Shown: positions 44,844 to 57,297, numbered from the stretch's first letter. The stretch: 64,000 bases of DNA from Zopfochytrium polystomum (GCA_025765615.1 JAIVFJ010000103.1:1-64000); one strand, 5' to 3'. Notes: generated by a model not told the origin, from the sequence alone. Program-made: numbers and translations.

Positions 44844-45538
44844 ATGGACAAGCTGTCGAGCGCCGAGAAGGAGGAGATTTCGGCCTTTGTCGAGGTGCGT
44901 CCTCTGCGTTTGATACGGTGAGGGCGCGGTGGGGGGGAGCGGGGGGAGGCAACGGGGAAAAGCGCAGAGGCATGAGCGCGCGCGCTCGCTCGCTCGCGAG
45001 TCCATGCCCTCCGCGTCCCCCGTGCGGCGCGCAGCGGAAGCGACAGCGGGTAGCGGACGAGGGGCGGGCGATCCTCGGTGGGAGAGCCACCTTGACATGT
45101 GCGATCGTAATCCGGCTAACCCTTCCTCCTCCCCTTCTACCTTCGCAGGCCGAGCAGCAGCGCTCGTCGTTCCAGCAACAAGGTTGGGCCCCCAACAGCT
45201 TCCGCGCGCCCAACCCCCTACCCGCCGTCTCTATTGAATGAATGAATGATTGCGCTGTTTCTCACCGCACACTTGTAACCTCCCCCCATCGCGCTTCCGT
45301 CCAATTTGGTTTTGGGACTGTAGTGCACCAGTTCACAGACGTTTGCTGGGACAAGTGCATCGCCGGCGGCAAGGTGAAGGCGACCCTCGACCGCGCAGAC
45401 GAAGGTGTGTAAGAAAGCACTTAACTGACCCAGCTGACTTCTGTGGCAGCCTGCGTGTCAAACTGTGTCGACCGGTTCGTCGACTCGTCCATGCTCATCA
45501 TCCAAGTGTTCAACCAGGCTGCGGCGGCGAGAAAGTGA
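44844..45538 (+). CDS. TIM8: Mitochondrial small Tim chaperone Tim8
   Basis: Carries hydrophobic precursors across the intermembrane space to the TIM22 or TIM23 complex, normally as a Tim8-Tim13 hexamer. Exons 44844-44894, 45149-45182, 45324-45404, 45450-45538; 84 residues, the family's usual size. The twin CX3C pair is CWDKC and CVSNC, which form two disulfides. FQQQVHQFTDVCWDKC and NCVDRFVDSS match Tim8 better than Tim9, 10 or 13. No targeting sequence is present, as expected for import through the MIA pathway. Its stop is 266 bases from the stop of BCS1 on the opposite strand. Confidence 0.92.
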
Positions 45539-45804
45539 CGAAAGGACGATACCCGCGGGGAAGGAGTGCGACCGATGACGACGACGACGATGGGTTTGCG
45601 CGAAGAAGGGGATGAGGCCAATATTGCTTCTCCGTTGGTGGGGGGTGAAGGCGCGTTCGCGCTTGCGAACGTCAAAAGTTGTCCACAATACAAGCCATTC
45701 CTCCTATTTGTATATTACCCCCTTCAATAGGAAGTTCTATGCGGGGAAACGTTTCGAACACAATCCCGCCCTTAAGTAAGCCCTGTGTTTTGAAAAAAAG
45801 AAAC

Positions 45805-48531
45805 TCACTTCTCTCCCGACTCTGCCGGTTCCCCGCTCCTCCTACTACTCTTCGCGACCCATTCGACCACCCCGTCCACCGCCTGCGCCGGCCCCCCCTT
45901 GTGCCTCATCAGATATCCTTGTATCGCCGCCATGCTCAGCCTTTCCTCTGGAATCTCCCTCGCAAACGCCGCGGCCAGCCGCGCCAGCTCCTCCGCCGCC
46001 GCTGCCGCCGCTGCCGTGTCCGCGCCCGGCCCACCTCTGCCTCCGCCGCGCTGCTCGTGCTTGTACGAGTAGAACTGGAGGAACAGCTGCTGCGCCGTCG
46101 CGCGCGTCGCGTTGCCAAAGAAGATGCGGACGTCGATTCGGCCGGGCCGGATTAGTGCCTAGATCGGCGAGGGGGGGTGGGAATGGTGGAAGAAAGGGTG
46201 GAAGGTGGGGATGCCGCGAAAAACCGAAACAGTGAGCCGAGGGGTGTGTAATTTTAAAACTTCTCCTGCAAAGCAGTGGAAAAAATACCTGGTCGAGCTT
46301 CTCCAAATGGTTTGTCGTCATCACCAGCATCCGGCCCTCCTGGGCTGGCAGAAGTAGTTCAGTGACGGAACTAACAAAAAAAAAAAAAAAAAAAAAAGGA
46401 GGAGGCAGGAAAATAAAGTTGCGGAGGCGGCAAGTTTCTTTTCCTTGCGTACCAGCGACACCATCGATCGCGTTCAGCAGCCCGCTGAACGTCACGTTGG
46501 TCACGGCGGCTCCTCCGCTCCCGCCGTCGGACGACGCGGCGGTCGCCGGGACGGCAGACCGATGCACGAACGCGGCGTCAATGTCTTCGATCAGGAGGAT
46601 GCATTTTCTGGGAGCGCAGGTCATCAGCTCGGTCAAAGCTTTTTTTTTTAAAATTTGTGTTCAGGCGAAGCCGGGAAAACGCAGGGCAGGACGTTGGGAA
46701 AGGGGGAAGGGAAAGGGGGAAGGGGTGGTACAAGTAAAAGTCAGCGAATTACGGGAGCGCGACTGGCAGAGCTTACTCTCGTCTGTGAGGCCCTTGTTTG
46801 CAAGCGATATTACGTATCTTTCGGATGGCAAGTTTTTTGTCAGAGACGATTTCGTAGTGAGAGACAGCGGCACACCACAGGCACAGACACACACACACAC
46901 ACACACACTCAACGCTTTTGCATACGCACATGTTCAGCCCGAGCTTCCCGGCGAGGGCTGTCACAAACGACGTCTTGCCCGTGCCTGGCGGCCCGTAGAG
47001 CATATAGCCCCTTCGGTAAGGGATTCCGCGGTCCGCGTACCACAGCTCACTTCTGAGGAACTCTTGCGCGTCCCCAATGACCTCGCGCTTTGTTGCGTCG
47101 TCCATCATGATGGTGTCAAAGTGCCGGACAGGTCGGCTGCGGATGCGCCTCTGGCGGGGGTGGGGCGGGGGGGCGGGGGAAAGGGAGGAAGTGGTTACTG
47201 AACCGAAAGCCCGGCGCGTGCCGTCGCGAAGCTCCCCCGCGTTTCAAATCCCCCCCGCCTCCCTCCCTCACTTCTCCCGCACCCAGTTCCCGTACTGGTC
47301 TGCCGCAAAGACGACCGTCCGCTTCCGGTCCTTTGCGACAAACGCCCGCCCGGCCTCCGCGACCAGCTCCTCCAGCAGCCGTCGTCCGCCGCCGCCGCCG
47401 AAACCGACGGGCAGCGCGAGCGTCGACACGGCCAGCCGCTCCTGCCCGCCCTCGGCGTCCGCCGCACCCGTCACGCTGAGCCGCGCGCGCTGGCGCGTCA
47501 GCCAGAGGATGCGGTTGCGGAACACGAAAAAATGCGTGGTGCCGGGCGACGGCAGAAAGTGGATGCGCGGGTGCGCCGCCGGCTTGTCGACGCCGTGGTC
47601 ACCGCCGCCGCGCGCGGTGGCGGGGCGCGAACTGTCCGCGGCGTCGCTGTCATCGTCTACTCCGTGGTGGTTGCCTTTGGAGGGAGAGGGGGGTGGGGTA
47701 AGGTCGAGTTCGTCCGGAAAGTCGATAAAATGACAGGAAGGAAGAAGGAAACCCACGTGCCGCGGCTCCGGCGACTCCCGTCACGACGCTGAATCGCGTC
47801 GTCGTCCGCGCGACCGACTGCTCCGAGAGCCACGCTAGCATCCACCTGAGCAGCCAGCGAGCCGAGCGGCGCGGCGTCTTTGTCAATTCAAAGCAAGCAC
47901 ACGCACACACACACACACACATAAATGCAAGAGCAGTAGTAAACCTCACTCACGCATGGCTGTCGTCGCGCGCGTCAAACTCGGCCGTCACGATCAGCCG
48001 CCGCCGCGCCAGCTCAGCGGCGTTCGTCAACGCCAGCCGCGCCGCCGCCAATGCCGCCGTCGCTACCCCGAGCGCCAGTCCGCCCGTCGCGAACGGGTTG
48101 TCGGCGATGCCCATGTATTCGGACACGGCGGTGATCGCCGCTGTCAGCGGGTTGCTCGCCGCGTCGGACGGCGGTGGCGGCGCTCCGCCGGCGTCGGCGG
48201 CGAGTGACGGCGGGTCGTCCTGCACCGTCGGCAGCGGCGGCGGCGGCGGCGGCGGCGACTGTGTTGTGGGAGCCGTCGAGGACCGGTGCGGTGGGGACCA
48301 TGACGCCGTAAGAAACGACAATTGTCGGCGCGCGGATGCGGCGGAGACGATCACGGCGGCAGCTGTGCGGCGCCGGTGCGGTTGAGGTAGTAGCGGAGTC
48401 CGGGTCGCGGCGGCCATGAGGCATGGAAGGCACGGAAGGCGCGGAAGGAGGCGGCCCGCCGCTGCGGGACGCCACGGCGGCGGCTGGCACGCAGCAGCAG
48501 CAGCAGCAGCAGCCTGCGGGAGGCCGGTCAT
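45805..48531 (-). CDS. BCS1: Mitochondrial AAA ATPase BCS1
   Basis: Inner-membrane AAA protein that moves the folded Rieske protein across the membrane to finish complex III. Eight exons on the minus strand: 48531-47954, 47845-47757, 47674-47272, 47148-46930, 46817-46777, 46638-46453, 46344-46289, 46158-45805; 641 residues. A long low-complexity N-terminus with Arg-rich stretches (fits mitochondrial targeting) precedes a hydrophobic segment (GGLALGVATAALAAARLAL). The BCS1-specific region follows. The AAA domain has Walker A GPPGTGKTS, the exon LNIYVISLANKGLTDE, Walker B CILLIEDIDAAF, MTTNHLEKLDQALIRPGRID and the sensor/lid region. The N-terminus is longer than in yeast BCS1 (456 residues); a second in-frame ATG at 48417 (MAAATRTP) could also start it. 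Introns carry a CA repeat and a T-rich tract. Confidence 0.93.
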
Positions 48532-49579
48532 GATCGTGGATGGGGGTCACGTGATACTCTTTGTCACTTTTTTTTTCCCCCTTTTTTTCCTTCTTTCTTA
48601 TTTCCTACTGCCTTTCTCTTTGTACTGTGTGTTACCTGACGAAGCCCGCTGGCAGAAGGAATGAATTCAGAACGGGTGTAAGGCGAGCAACGTGAAGGAA
48701 GCCTGCCTCTGTTTTCTTTACTACTGAGATATAATCATTAGCTTTGTTAAAAAAATTGTGCAACTTCCTGAGAAGGATAAGGGCCATTCCTGTGGAGTCG
48801 CTCTTGCCGCCATCACTTTGTAAGATACGGCAGCTCTTCACCGCAGATCACAGGTTCACTACCTTGACATGCTCCCAGTTGATTGATCAGTCTACCCTAA
48901 CCGGAAGAGAATGCCTCCGAAACCAGGAACTATATTTTGATCAAGTCTAATTTGTTACATGGGAATCCATGCACAATAGACTAAACTTTCGGGCAGTGCA
49001 TTTGGCCCTGGCCTCAGGCAATCAGTGAGTCGTTTGCCAAATACCTTGTGCTGCAATTTTTCCTCAGGATCTGCTTGTTTTAATTCAAAGCAAAAACTGC
49101 TCAAAAATCTTGCAAAACTTGAAACACTGATAAAACAATAAGAACAAATTGAAAATGAAAAGGTGAAGGAAATGGCGGTGGAGTATTTTTAATTTTTGTG
49201 AGGGGCTATGGCGATGGCGATGCATTGCACCGAGCTCTTAGAAACTTGCATAGACTATAAGGAGTTTGTGAAATTCAGCAGGATGCTGGGTAGGCCTCAT
49301 CCTCAAACGGTTTTTGGTTGGCCAAATGTGTCCCAAAAAAAAAAAAAAAAAAAAAAAAAAAGAAGCAGAAATGGATGATCCCACTCCAGATAAGCCGTCA
49401 GAGCAGAGCACATGGAGCATGATAAGGGCTACTATAAAATATAAACAAATGATGGTGAGCGGTACACCTCGTCATCAACAATATGTACAGTCGCGAGCCA
49501 TCTTTGTACTTTTATTAATACCACCCTCTCATCACCCTTCACTACCATGTACGCCTACACGTACATGCCCAACAAACAG
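48532..49579. other. Intergenic DNA with an A-tailed repeat-like segment
   Basis: AT-rich, no coding frame of note. A 27-base A run at 49,335-49,361 ends a stretch that could be a short retroposed sequence; I find no flanking duplication to prove it. Confidence 0.45.
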
Positions 49580-51566
49580 TCACGGCTGCTCCTCGTAGCG
49601 GACGCCGAGGGACTCCTTCGGCTGGAAGCCCATCTTGCGCAGCCGGTCCGCGGCCAGGCGCTCTTCGGAAACCCGCTTCAGCTCCTGCATCTGCCCCGTC
49701 GAATAGGACAGCTGCGGGCCCTTTGGCACGCGAGACTTGGACTGGGGTGTTGGGTTTGGAGATGGGGAAAATTGCGCCGAGTGTTTAATAGGAGGCACAA
49801 AAAAAAAAAAGAAAAAAAAATTGAATGGATGGTTAGAAAGGGTGTGGGTCGGAGCTGAGCGTGAGGAAATGCAAAGAGCCAGAGAAAGAGAGAGTGTATG
49901 ACAGAGAGAAAGGAGAAAGATGGGAAGAGAAAAGTCCTACCTGCATCCGAAGCATCTCTTCGTCGCGTTTCAAGTCAAAAGTTTCACCCCCGTCTGAATC
50001 GCCCATCCCCACAGCCGTCATCCATTCTTTGCGTATCCGATCTTGAGACTCCCACTGCAAGGAAACAGAAAAACTGGGTATTCAGCGAAACGGCGTTGAA
50101 AGGAGAGAAAAAAATGAAAAAAAAGGAACTGGAGGAGCAGAAAGAGCTATCGGAAGTGGGACGTACGTGATCTAGATTATAGAATTTTTCATGCGGAAGA
50201 CTTCCCGTATTGTAATCCTCCATGTATTCGGCAAAGTATTGCTTCGTGTTCAAGGCGTCGGGCGAGATCTTTTTCACCTCCATTAACCACGCCCGAAACT
50301 CGGCCTCCTTTGAATAAATCTGTGGGAAGATAACTCGTTAATGAATAAGTAACACAGTCGGATTCGGCTGGAGGGTGGAAAGAGGAGGATATGACGCACG
50401 TCAGTGTTTGTGATGATGCCGTGCGAGCCGTACGTCGAGTTCATGGACCCGCTCTTTGCTCTTGTATCCAGCGAGTCCCTGTCCCTTTTGATCTTCTTGC
50501 TCTTGTTCTTGCTCTTCTTCTTCTTTTTCCTGTCGTCGTCCTTGCTCTTGCTCTTCTTCTTCTTCTTCTTTTCCTTTCTGCTCTTCTTCTCTTTCTTGGA
50601 CGAGGACGACGACGACTTTTTCGCCCGTTTCCGCTTGCTGTTGCGGTCCGACGCGTCCGAGTCGCTGTCTGAACGGCTGTCGCTGTCGCTGTCGCTGCTG
50701 CTACTGCTGCCGCCGCCGTCGCTGGCGCTCTGGGAACGGCGTCGCGAATGGTGCTTCCGGCTGGGAGAGCGTGAGCGCGAGCGGCCGCCGCGCACCGTCT
50801 TTTCCGGACCGTCCCGTTCCCCACTGTCGCCCTTCTCCTTCTCCATATCCCTCATCTTCTCCCTCTCCCAATCCTTGTCCCTCTCCTTCTCCCTCTCCCT
50901 CTCCCAATCGCGATCCGCGTCGCGCCGATCCCGCACCCCGCCAGCCCTGTCGACCGAACGCCGCCGGGGAGATCGCGATCGCGACCGCGACCGCGAGCGG
51001 CCACCACGCTCTCCCGACCTCCGACGATCCCTCGTCTCCCGCGGCCTGTCCCGCTCCCTCTCCCTCTCCCTCTCCCTATCCCTGTCCCTCTCTCTGTCCC
51101 TGTCCCTCTCCCGCTCGCGATCAACGTCGCGTTCCCGCGCCCTGTCGATGACAACGTCGCCGCCGCGTTTTTCCCTGCTCCGACTGCGGCTCTCGGTCCT
51201 GCTCCTGCTCCGCAGGCGCCGCCCGCGTCGCCGCTCCGGGCTCCGGCTGCGCGGCCGGCTGCGCGACCGGCTGCGTGACGACGACAACCTGCCTCGGCTC
51301 CGCTTGCGGCTGCTGCCTCCCGTCGTTGTCGTCGTTGACACCGTCGCCGGGGCTGTGCGCCGGCCGTCGTCGTCAGCGTCGTCCCGCCTGCTGCTGCTGC
51401 TGCTGCTGTTGCTGCTGCTGATTGCTGTGCCAGCGCCGCCGTCAACGTTGTCGCTCCTCGCCCGGGCGACACTTTCATCACCGCCCCCGCCGCCGCTGCC
51501 GCCGTTGCCGCTGCTGGCGACGATGGCGCCGTCGACGGCGTCGTCTTTGGTGTCCTGCGGCGCCAT
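49580..51566 (-). CDS. Nuclear Arg/Ser-rich protein with conserved C-terminal domain
   Basis: Four exons on the minus strand: 51566-50400, 50319-50167, 50054-49941, 49741-49580; 531 residues. The N-terminal 390 residues are low-complexity: Ser and Gly runs, then long Arg-Ser, Arg-Asp/Glu and Lys-rich stretches typical of splicing-speckle proteins. The C-terminal exons carry ordered sequence (KEAEFRAWLMEVKKISPDAL, YFAEYMEDYNTGSLPHEKFY, KRDEEMLRMQ, RKMGFQPKESLGVRYEEQP). The EFxxWL..EYxxDYNTG block resembles the domain of plant style cell-cycle inhibitor 1-like nuclear proteins; I recall this only by pattern. A nuclear RNA-processing role is likely but not shown. The long open plus-strand frame across it is a shadow of the RS repeats. 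Confidence 0.75.
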
Positions 51567-51854
51567 TATCCAAACCTTTTCTTGCGTGGGTCGGTCGTGA
51601 CAAGGCCGAACTCTGTCTCTGGTGGCATGTTCCAGTACCGACCTGTTCCCTTTCTGCTCTGCATATGTAGGAAATGTTACGGTTCAACTTATGAACAGAA
51701 ACAGAACGCTGACAGTATATGGTTATCGCGGTCTTATCCTCCTCTTAGCCTCCTAGGGTTGGCAGGGCACGCGGCGGGCGGGTGCTAGGAGCTGCCACAT
51801 TATTGGCCCAACTTGCTCTGGCAGTGGTGGTGGACGGATAAAGGGAGGACTCTC

Positions 51855-51886
<32 letters not shown>

Positions 51887-51909
51887 ACTCTCTCTCTCTC
51901 TCTCACTCT

Positions 51910-51973
<64 letters not shown>

Positions 51974-52524
51974 CTCTCTCGCATACACCCTGTTTCTTGC
52001 TACCAAAAGCGCACAGTGAAGATTGTTGTTGAGACACTCTCACCAAACGAAACATCGGCCTGTTTTTCGTTGGTGCTTTGTTCTCCGACAGGATACGTCT
52101 TCAGCATGTTGAGCTCTGGCGACCAGACCTTCCTGGTGGATGGCGGGTGGTCGGCAGAGGGGAAAAGAGAGAGAGTGAGAGAGAGAGAGAGCGAGGAGAG
52201 AGAGAGAGAGAGTGTGTGTGTGTGTATGTGTGTGTGTCTAGTGCGTGCGTGCGAGGGTGTGGGTGTGGGTGTGTATGGTTGGTGGAGGATTAGTGGGGGC
52301 CACCGAAACGCGCCACCGTATGTTTGTCTCTCTCTTCTTCTCTGTCTCTGTGTGGAGGTGCATGTACCCCCACCACCCACAACGAACCGAGCCACCCTCC
52401 ACCCCCGACCGAGAGAGAGAGAAAGAGAGGAGAGAGAGACACGCCGACAGACGGCTTTTGAATGAGATATTTAAATGAACGACTCGTGCCGTCGGCCCGT
52501 CAAAACGCACAAGCACCGCGCACG

Positions 52525-52594
<70 letters not shown>

Positions 52595-52635
52595 ACACAC
52601 TCGCACACTCTCGTTCCCACACATCGACCACGGCA
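51567..52635. other. Divergent promoter region with CT and CA microsatellites
   Basis: Lies between the divergent RS-protein and SET genes. Contains a long interrupted (CT)n tract at 51,850-51,980, GA-rich sequence near 52,160-52,215 and (CA)n at 52,526-52,592, only about 45 bases before the SET start codon. No gene seen. Confidence 0.6.
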
Positions 52636-53992
52636 ATGTCGTCTGTTCAGCAACAGCAGCAGCGGCCCGCCCGTCGCGTCGTCCGCCGCACTCCATCCGA
52701 CCCACGACGGCCGGACGCAGCCGGCGCCGCAACCACCACCACCGTCGCAGCCGCCGCCCTCGCCGCAGCCGACTCCTCCTCCGCCCCCCCCACCACCACC
52801 AGCACTACCACCACCACCAAGTCCTCTCCGTCTCACTCCACCTCTCATCACTCTCCCTCTCCTCTGGGCCCGCCGCCGTCATCGCTGTCGATCCTTGCCG
52901 CGTCGGCGCTGGCTCTTGTGGCGTCCATTCTGGTGGGTCTGCGCTCCGTGTCTTGTTCTTTTTTTTTTTTTTCTTCTTTTTTTGTTTTTTTTCTTATCTG
53001 TCCGATTCTCTGTCTGTCAATCCTTACCTCTGTGTCTGCCTGCCATCTGCAGTTGCGGCAGCTCTTCCCGGCCCTTGCCCTCAACAAGCCAACCACCACC
53101 ACCACGGCGGCGGCCGCCGACCAATGCGCCTGTTCCTGCGCCGAGTTGCCCACGGCCTTGGGCGGCTGCGTGACAAACGCTTCGAAATCGTCGGCGAGTG
53201 CCTGCTCGCGCACCAACAACAATAACGACGACGAGTACGACGACGACGACAACGACGACGACCACGCGTACGACTACGACGGGTACGACAGCGCAACGAC
53301 TTTTACGCACGCGACGATGCGCGCGCACTTTAACGTCGAGCCCGTCCACCACGTCGTGGTCGACCCCGCCATCGCGCACCACCTCGCCGGCCACGACATT
53401 TACTCCGACGCCCGCTACACCGACGACCCCGAGTACCGCGACGACCTGGCCGAGAACTGGAGCTGGGTCATCGACGACGGGCTCGCCGACGACGACCGCT
53501 TCGCAATAAGATGGATCTCGCCCGAAAAGGGTTACGGCCTGTTTGCAGAGGTCGACATTCCCGCGTGGAGCCCCATCGGGCCGTACACGGGCGCCTTGAC
53601 GAATGGTAAGTGTTTTTAGTTTTTTGGTTTTTGTTTGTGTGTGCGTGTGTACTCAAGGACACGCACATCACCCACACACTACACACTCGCACGCACACTC
53701 ACGCACGCGCGTTGCAGCAAGCCGCACCGACTACGGCTGGTCGTACCCGTCCAAGTTTGTGGACGAGCACGGCAAGAACATGACGCTGACGATCGACGGA
53801 CAGTACCGCGGCAACTGGCTGCGGTTCATCAACCACGCGGACGAGGACTACAACAGCATCTCGGTGTTTGTGCCGCACAACGGCGTGTGGAACATGGTGT
53901 ACATTGCGCGGCGCGACATTCCGGCCGGCGGCGAGGTCACGGTCACGTACGGCAGCGGCTACTGGAAGTCGCGGCCGTGGAAGATTGATTGA
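52636..53992 (+). CDS. SET-domain protein with N-terminal membrane helix
   Basis: SET domains transfer methyl groups from S-adenosylmethionine to lysines. Exons 52636-52932, 53053-53605, 53718-53992; 374 residues. A Ser/Thr/Ala-rich N-terminus leads to a hydrophobic helix (LSILAASALALVASIL, about 83-98). A Cys-containing stretch, a Asp/Asn-rich run (about 160-190) and the SET domain (about 265-370) follow. SET motifs: KGYGLFAEVDIP, YTGAL, NWLRFINHADEDYN (the NHxxxxN-like site), IARRDIPAGGEVTVTYG and YW. No post-SET Cys cluster is seen. The helix suggests a membrane-tethered enzyme or a missed organelle signal; substrate unknown. Confidence 0.85.
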
Positions 53993-54613
53993 TGGATTGA
54001 CAGACCGTTTGGTGAACCACACTGCTTGTGCCTTTGATTAATTGTGTGTGCATGGGGATGGATTTTGATTGGTCACTGTGTTTGTGGGTTTATTCTCGTA
54101 TTTTTTTTGTTTTGTTTTTTCTCTTCTTCTTCTTTCATATGTCTTCTTCCAAAACGAGAATATGAATACCCGACGTTTTCGATCGAAAAAAAATATAAAA
54201 GAAACGGAAAAACGGAACAAAAAGGGAGGTAGGGTGACAGACACCCAGAAAAAAAGCGCCCCGTCGAACCTTTTTTTTTTTTTTCTTTTTTTCTTTGAGC
54301 AAACTCCCGCAGAGTGGTCGTTCTCCTTTGTTTTGTTGTTGCACAATTTTTGAAACTGGGCACGAAAAAAAGAAAAAAATTTTCTGGGTTTTTGTAAGAA
54401 GAGGGGTGAGACAGGCACCGAGACAGAGGACAATTTAGGAGGATTTCAAGCAAAGATCGAGGAGGCGGGGGGACAGACAGGCGGGGTCGTAGAAAAGAGA
54501 ACTGGGAGACCGACCCGAAGGCAGATAACTGGGTGTCAAGGAGGAGAGAGAGAGACAGAGAGAGAGGGAAACACAACACGAAAAGAAAGGCAGGCAGACA
54601 GGCAAGCAAGCAG
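53993..54613. other. Intergenic region SET to Sel1 gene
   Basis: T-rich 3' region of the SET gene with several T tracts (54,272-54,292), then GA-rich sequence (GAGAGAGACAGAGAG near 54,543) forming the promoter side of the next gene. No gene seen. Confidence 0.6.
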
Positions 54614-57297
54614 ATGGCTTCCGCCGAGGCGTCGCCCGCTCCCCCATTCCCGTCGTCGGCCTCGTCGTCGTCGGGCTATCAGCATCGCGCCTACTCGGAT
54701 GGAGGTAACAGCAGCAGCAGCAGCAGCAACGGAAGTGGAGGAGGAGCAGCAGCAGGAGGAGGAGGCAACAGCCCCGCTCTATCCACCTCCTCGATGGGTG
54801 GGGGTGGGGCACACAACCATCAGCCTCAACACCCTCACCATCGTCCGCAGCACCAGCACCACCACCACCCAAACCACCACTTCAACCCTCACCACCAGCA
54901 GCCCTTTCACCCTCAATTCCCTCATCATGGCCACCCTCACGCCCTCCCCCAGGGACAGCAGCCGTTTCGACCTGCTCTTATTATTAACAACTCTGGCGGC
55001 GGCGGCAACACTTCTCCTGCGACTTCATCCAATTCGTCACCTCTTTCGTCGCCTGTCACCGGCCCCCCTCTGCCAATGATGCGCCCGCCCCCCTCCCCCT
55101 CCCCATTTTATGCCCGGTATGCCTGCTCCCCCTCCAGGAGTCATGATGATGAGGCCGCCCCACCAGATGATGCCCTTTATGCCCCCCACGCTCCTCAGGG
55201 GACCACCCCCTCCTGGTATGATGATCGGTGGCCCGATGCCCCCTCCATGGATGTTTGGACCGCCAAGGCCCGGAATAGGCCCGCCACCCCCAGGCGGGTT
55301 CCTGCCCCCAGCAACCATGCGCCGAGATTCCGTGAGCAGCCAGACGGGGCCTGGCCAGAACTCTCTAAGGCCACCCCAGGCACCTTCGAGCACGGTGAGC
55401 GATGGCGAAGACTCTACTAGCGTCATTAGCGATCTCCCGGCCGACGACACATCGAGAAGCGGTGCCGAGGACGGCACCAAAGCCAAGGACGGTGCAGATC
55501 TATCGCTGGCGGGTCTCTCCCTCGGTGCACCCGACGCACGGAACTCGATGGCGTCTCTCGCCTCTTCCGATGGGCGGCCCATCTCTATGGGAGAGAGCCC
55601 AGAGCTGCTGCGCACATCGAGCATCTCGAGCTCCGGAGGCGACAGATCGGAACGGAACAGTGTCTCCTCAGCACACTCGCTTGGTGGTGGCGGTGGCGGC
55701 GCGATGCCCCCTCCCCCTCCTCCTCCTGGCTTCCAGTTTGCACCACCTCCCCCCCCAGGCCTGATGCTGATGCCCCCAACCCTCATGCGCGGTCTTCCTC
55801 CTGGTCCCCCTCCGATGGGCTTCCCACCGGGCGTACAGCCCCCACCAGGGTTCGCCATGGCCCCGTATCCGACCATGCAATATCCTCCGTATGGTCCTGG
55901 TGGCCCCCCACCCCCAGGAATGATGAGACCGCCGGGGCCTCCATCTTCCTACATGAGTGCATCAGCAATGGCAAGGTCTGACTCGGACAACGTTTCGATT
56001 CGGTCGAGCCGGTCGAACGTGGCAAGCAGCACTGTTGGAGGCGGCGGCGGCGGCGGCAGCGACGCGCACTCCATCATGAACGGAGCAACCGCCAACGGAG
56101 AATCGCTGGATTCGATGAGACAAAAGGCCAAAGCGAGCAGCGACCCCGAGTACCAGCTCAACTTTGCTAAGCAATTGATTGTGGCCGCTGAAGGTACGAT
56201 CCAATTTGGCCCTGATCCTTCTCCCATGCCAACGAACAAAATTTCCTTCCCACATGCAGAGCTCGTGGAAATGGAGACCGATCTCAAGAAACTTAAACGC
56301 AACCAAGACTTGTTGTTCCAAGAGAGCCTCAAGTGGGTCAAGAAGCTGGCCACAGGAGGTAGCGGGAGGGGCGCGTACCCCGACGCCATGTTCTTCCTTG
56401 CAGAATGCTACGGGAACGGCTCTCTGGGCCTAACTGTCGACCACGACAAAGCTTTCAGCCTTTACCTCCAAGCGTCAAAGCAGAATCACCCAGGGGCCAC
56501 GTACCGATCCGCGGTCTGCTACGAAGTTGGTGCCGGCACGAAGCGGGACCACCCCCGCGCAGTACAGTTCTACCGGAAGGCGGCGACGCTGGGCGACACC
56601 GCCGCGATGTACAAGTACGGAATGGTTCTTCTAGGGGGGCTCCTGAATGTCCCGAAAAACGCACGAGAGGGAGTCAGCTGGCTGAAAAGAGCGGCGAACC
56701 AGGCCGACGCGACGACTCCGCACGCGCTGCACGAGCTGGGTGTGCTGTATGAGGGCAAGGGCGACACGAACGGGAGCATCATCCCCGACCCGCAGTACGC
56801 GCACGACCTGTTTCTCAAAGCCGCGCAGTTGGGATACTCGCCGTCGCAGTACAAGCTCGGGCTGTGCTACGAGTACGGACACCTCGGACTCCCCGTGGAC
56901 CCGCGACGGTCGATTGCGTGGTACACGCGGGCGGCCGAGCAAGGCGACCCGGAAGCCGAGCTGGCGCTGTCGGGGTGGTATCTAACGGGCGCGGACGGCG
57001 TGCTCCGACAGTCGGACACGGAGGCGTACCTGTGGGCGCGCAAGGCTGCGGACAAGGGCCTCGCCAAGGCCGAGTACGCGGTGGGGGTACTATGTTGAGC
57101 ACGGAGTCGGAGTGCGGCCAGACGTGGACGACGCGCGGAGGTGGTACATGAGGGCGGCTGGACAAGGGAACAAGCGAGCGGTGCAGCGGCTGAAGGAGCT
57201 GAAGGGGTATGCGCAGATGGCGGCGCAGGACAAGAGCAGGAAGGGCGATTGGCGCAAGGATGGGGACGCCAGTAACGGGGACTGTAGTGTAATGTAG
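54614..57297 (+). CDS. Sel1-repeat protein with CaaX box (Chs4/Skt5-like)
   Basis: Chs4/Skt5-type proteins recruit and activate chitin synthase at bud necks and septa. One exon of about 893 residues if two one-base insertions are discounted: an extra T at 55106-55109 and an extra G in the run at 57083-57087. Without these the frame is split into 54614-55420, 55110-57098 and a tail to 57297. The N-terminal half is Ser/Gly-, His- and Pro/Met-rich and probably disordered. From about residue 560 come six to seven Sel1 repeats (DAMFFLAECYGNGSLGL, AVQFYRKAATLGDTAAMYKYG, HALHELGVLYEGKG, YKLGLCYEYGHLGL, AELALSGWYLTG). The protein ends CSVM, a farnesylation-type CaaX box, as in Chs4. Both breaks fall in homopolymers and look like sequencing errors more than gene death. 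Confidence 0.85.

Noticed and set aside
50404..51600. 398-codon plus-strand open frame over the RS protein
   Set aside because: It is the antisense of Arg/Ser codons and gives a Leu/Ser/Arg low-complexity product; the minus-strand frame has matching introns and a conserved C-terminal domain.
52526..52592. Long CA run and other microsatellites considered as a telomere or CRISPR-like array
   Set aside because: Plain dinucleotide repeats with no spacers and no telomere unit; similar tracts occur in introns and promoters across the window.
55037..55876. Gly-rich 279-codon minus-strand frame
   Set aside because: Antisense of the Pro/Met-rich region of the Sel1 protein.
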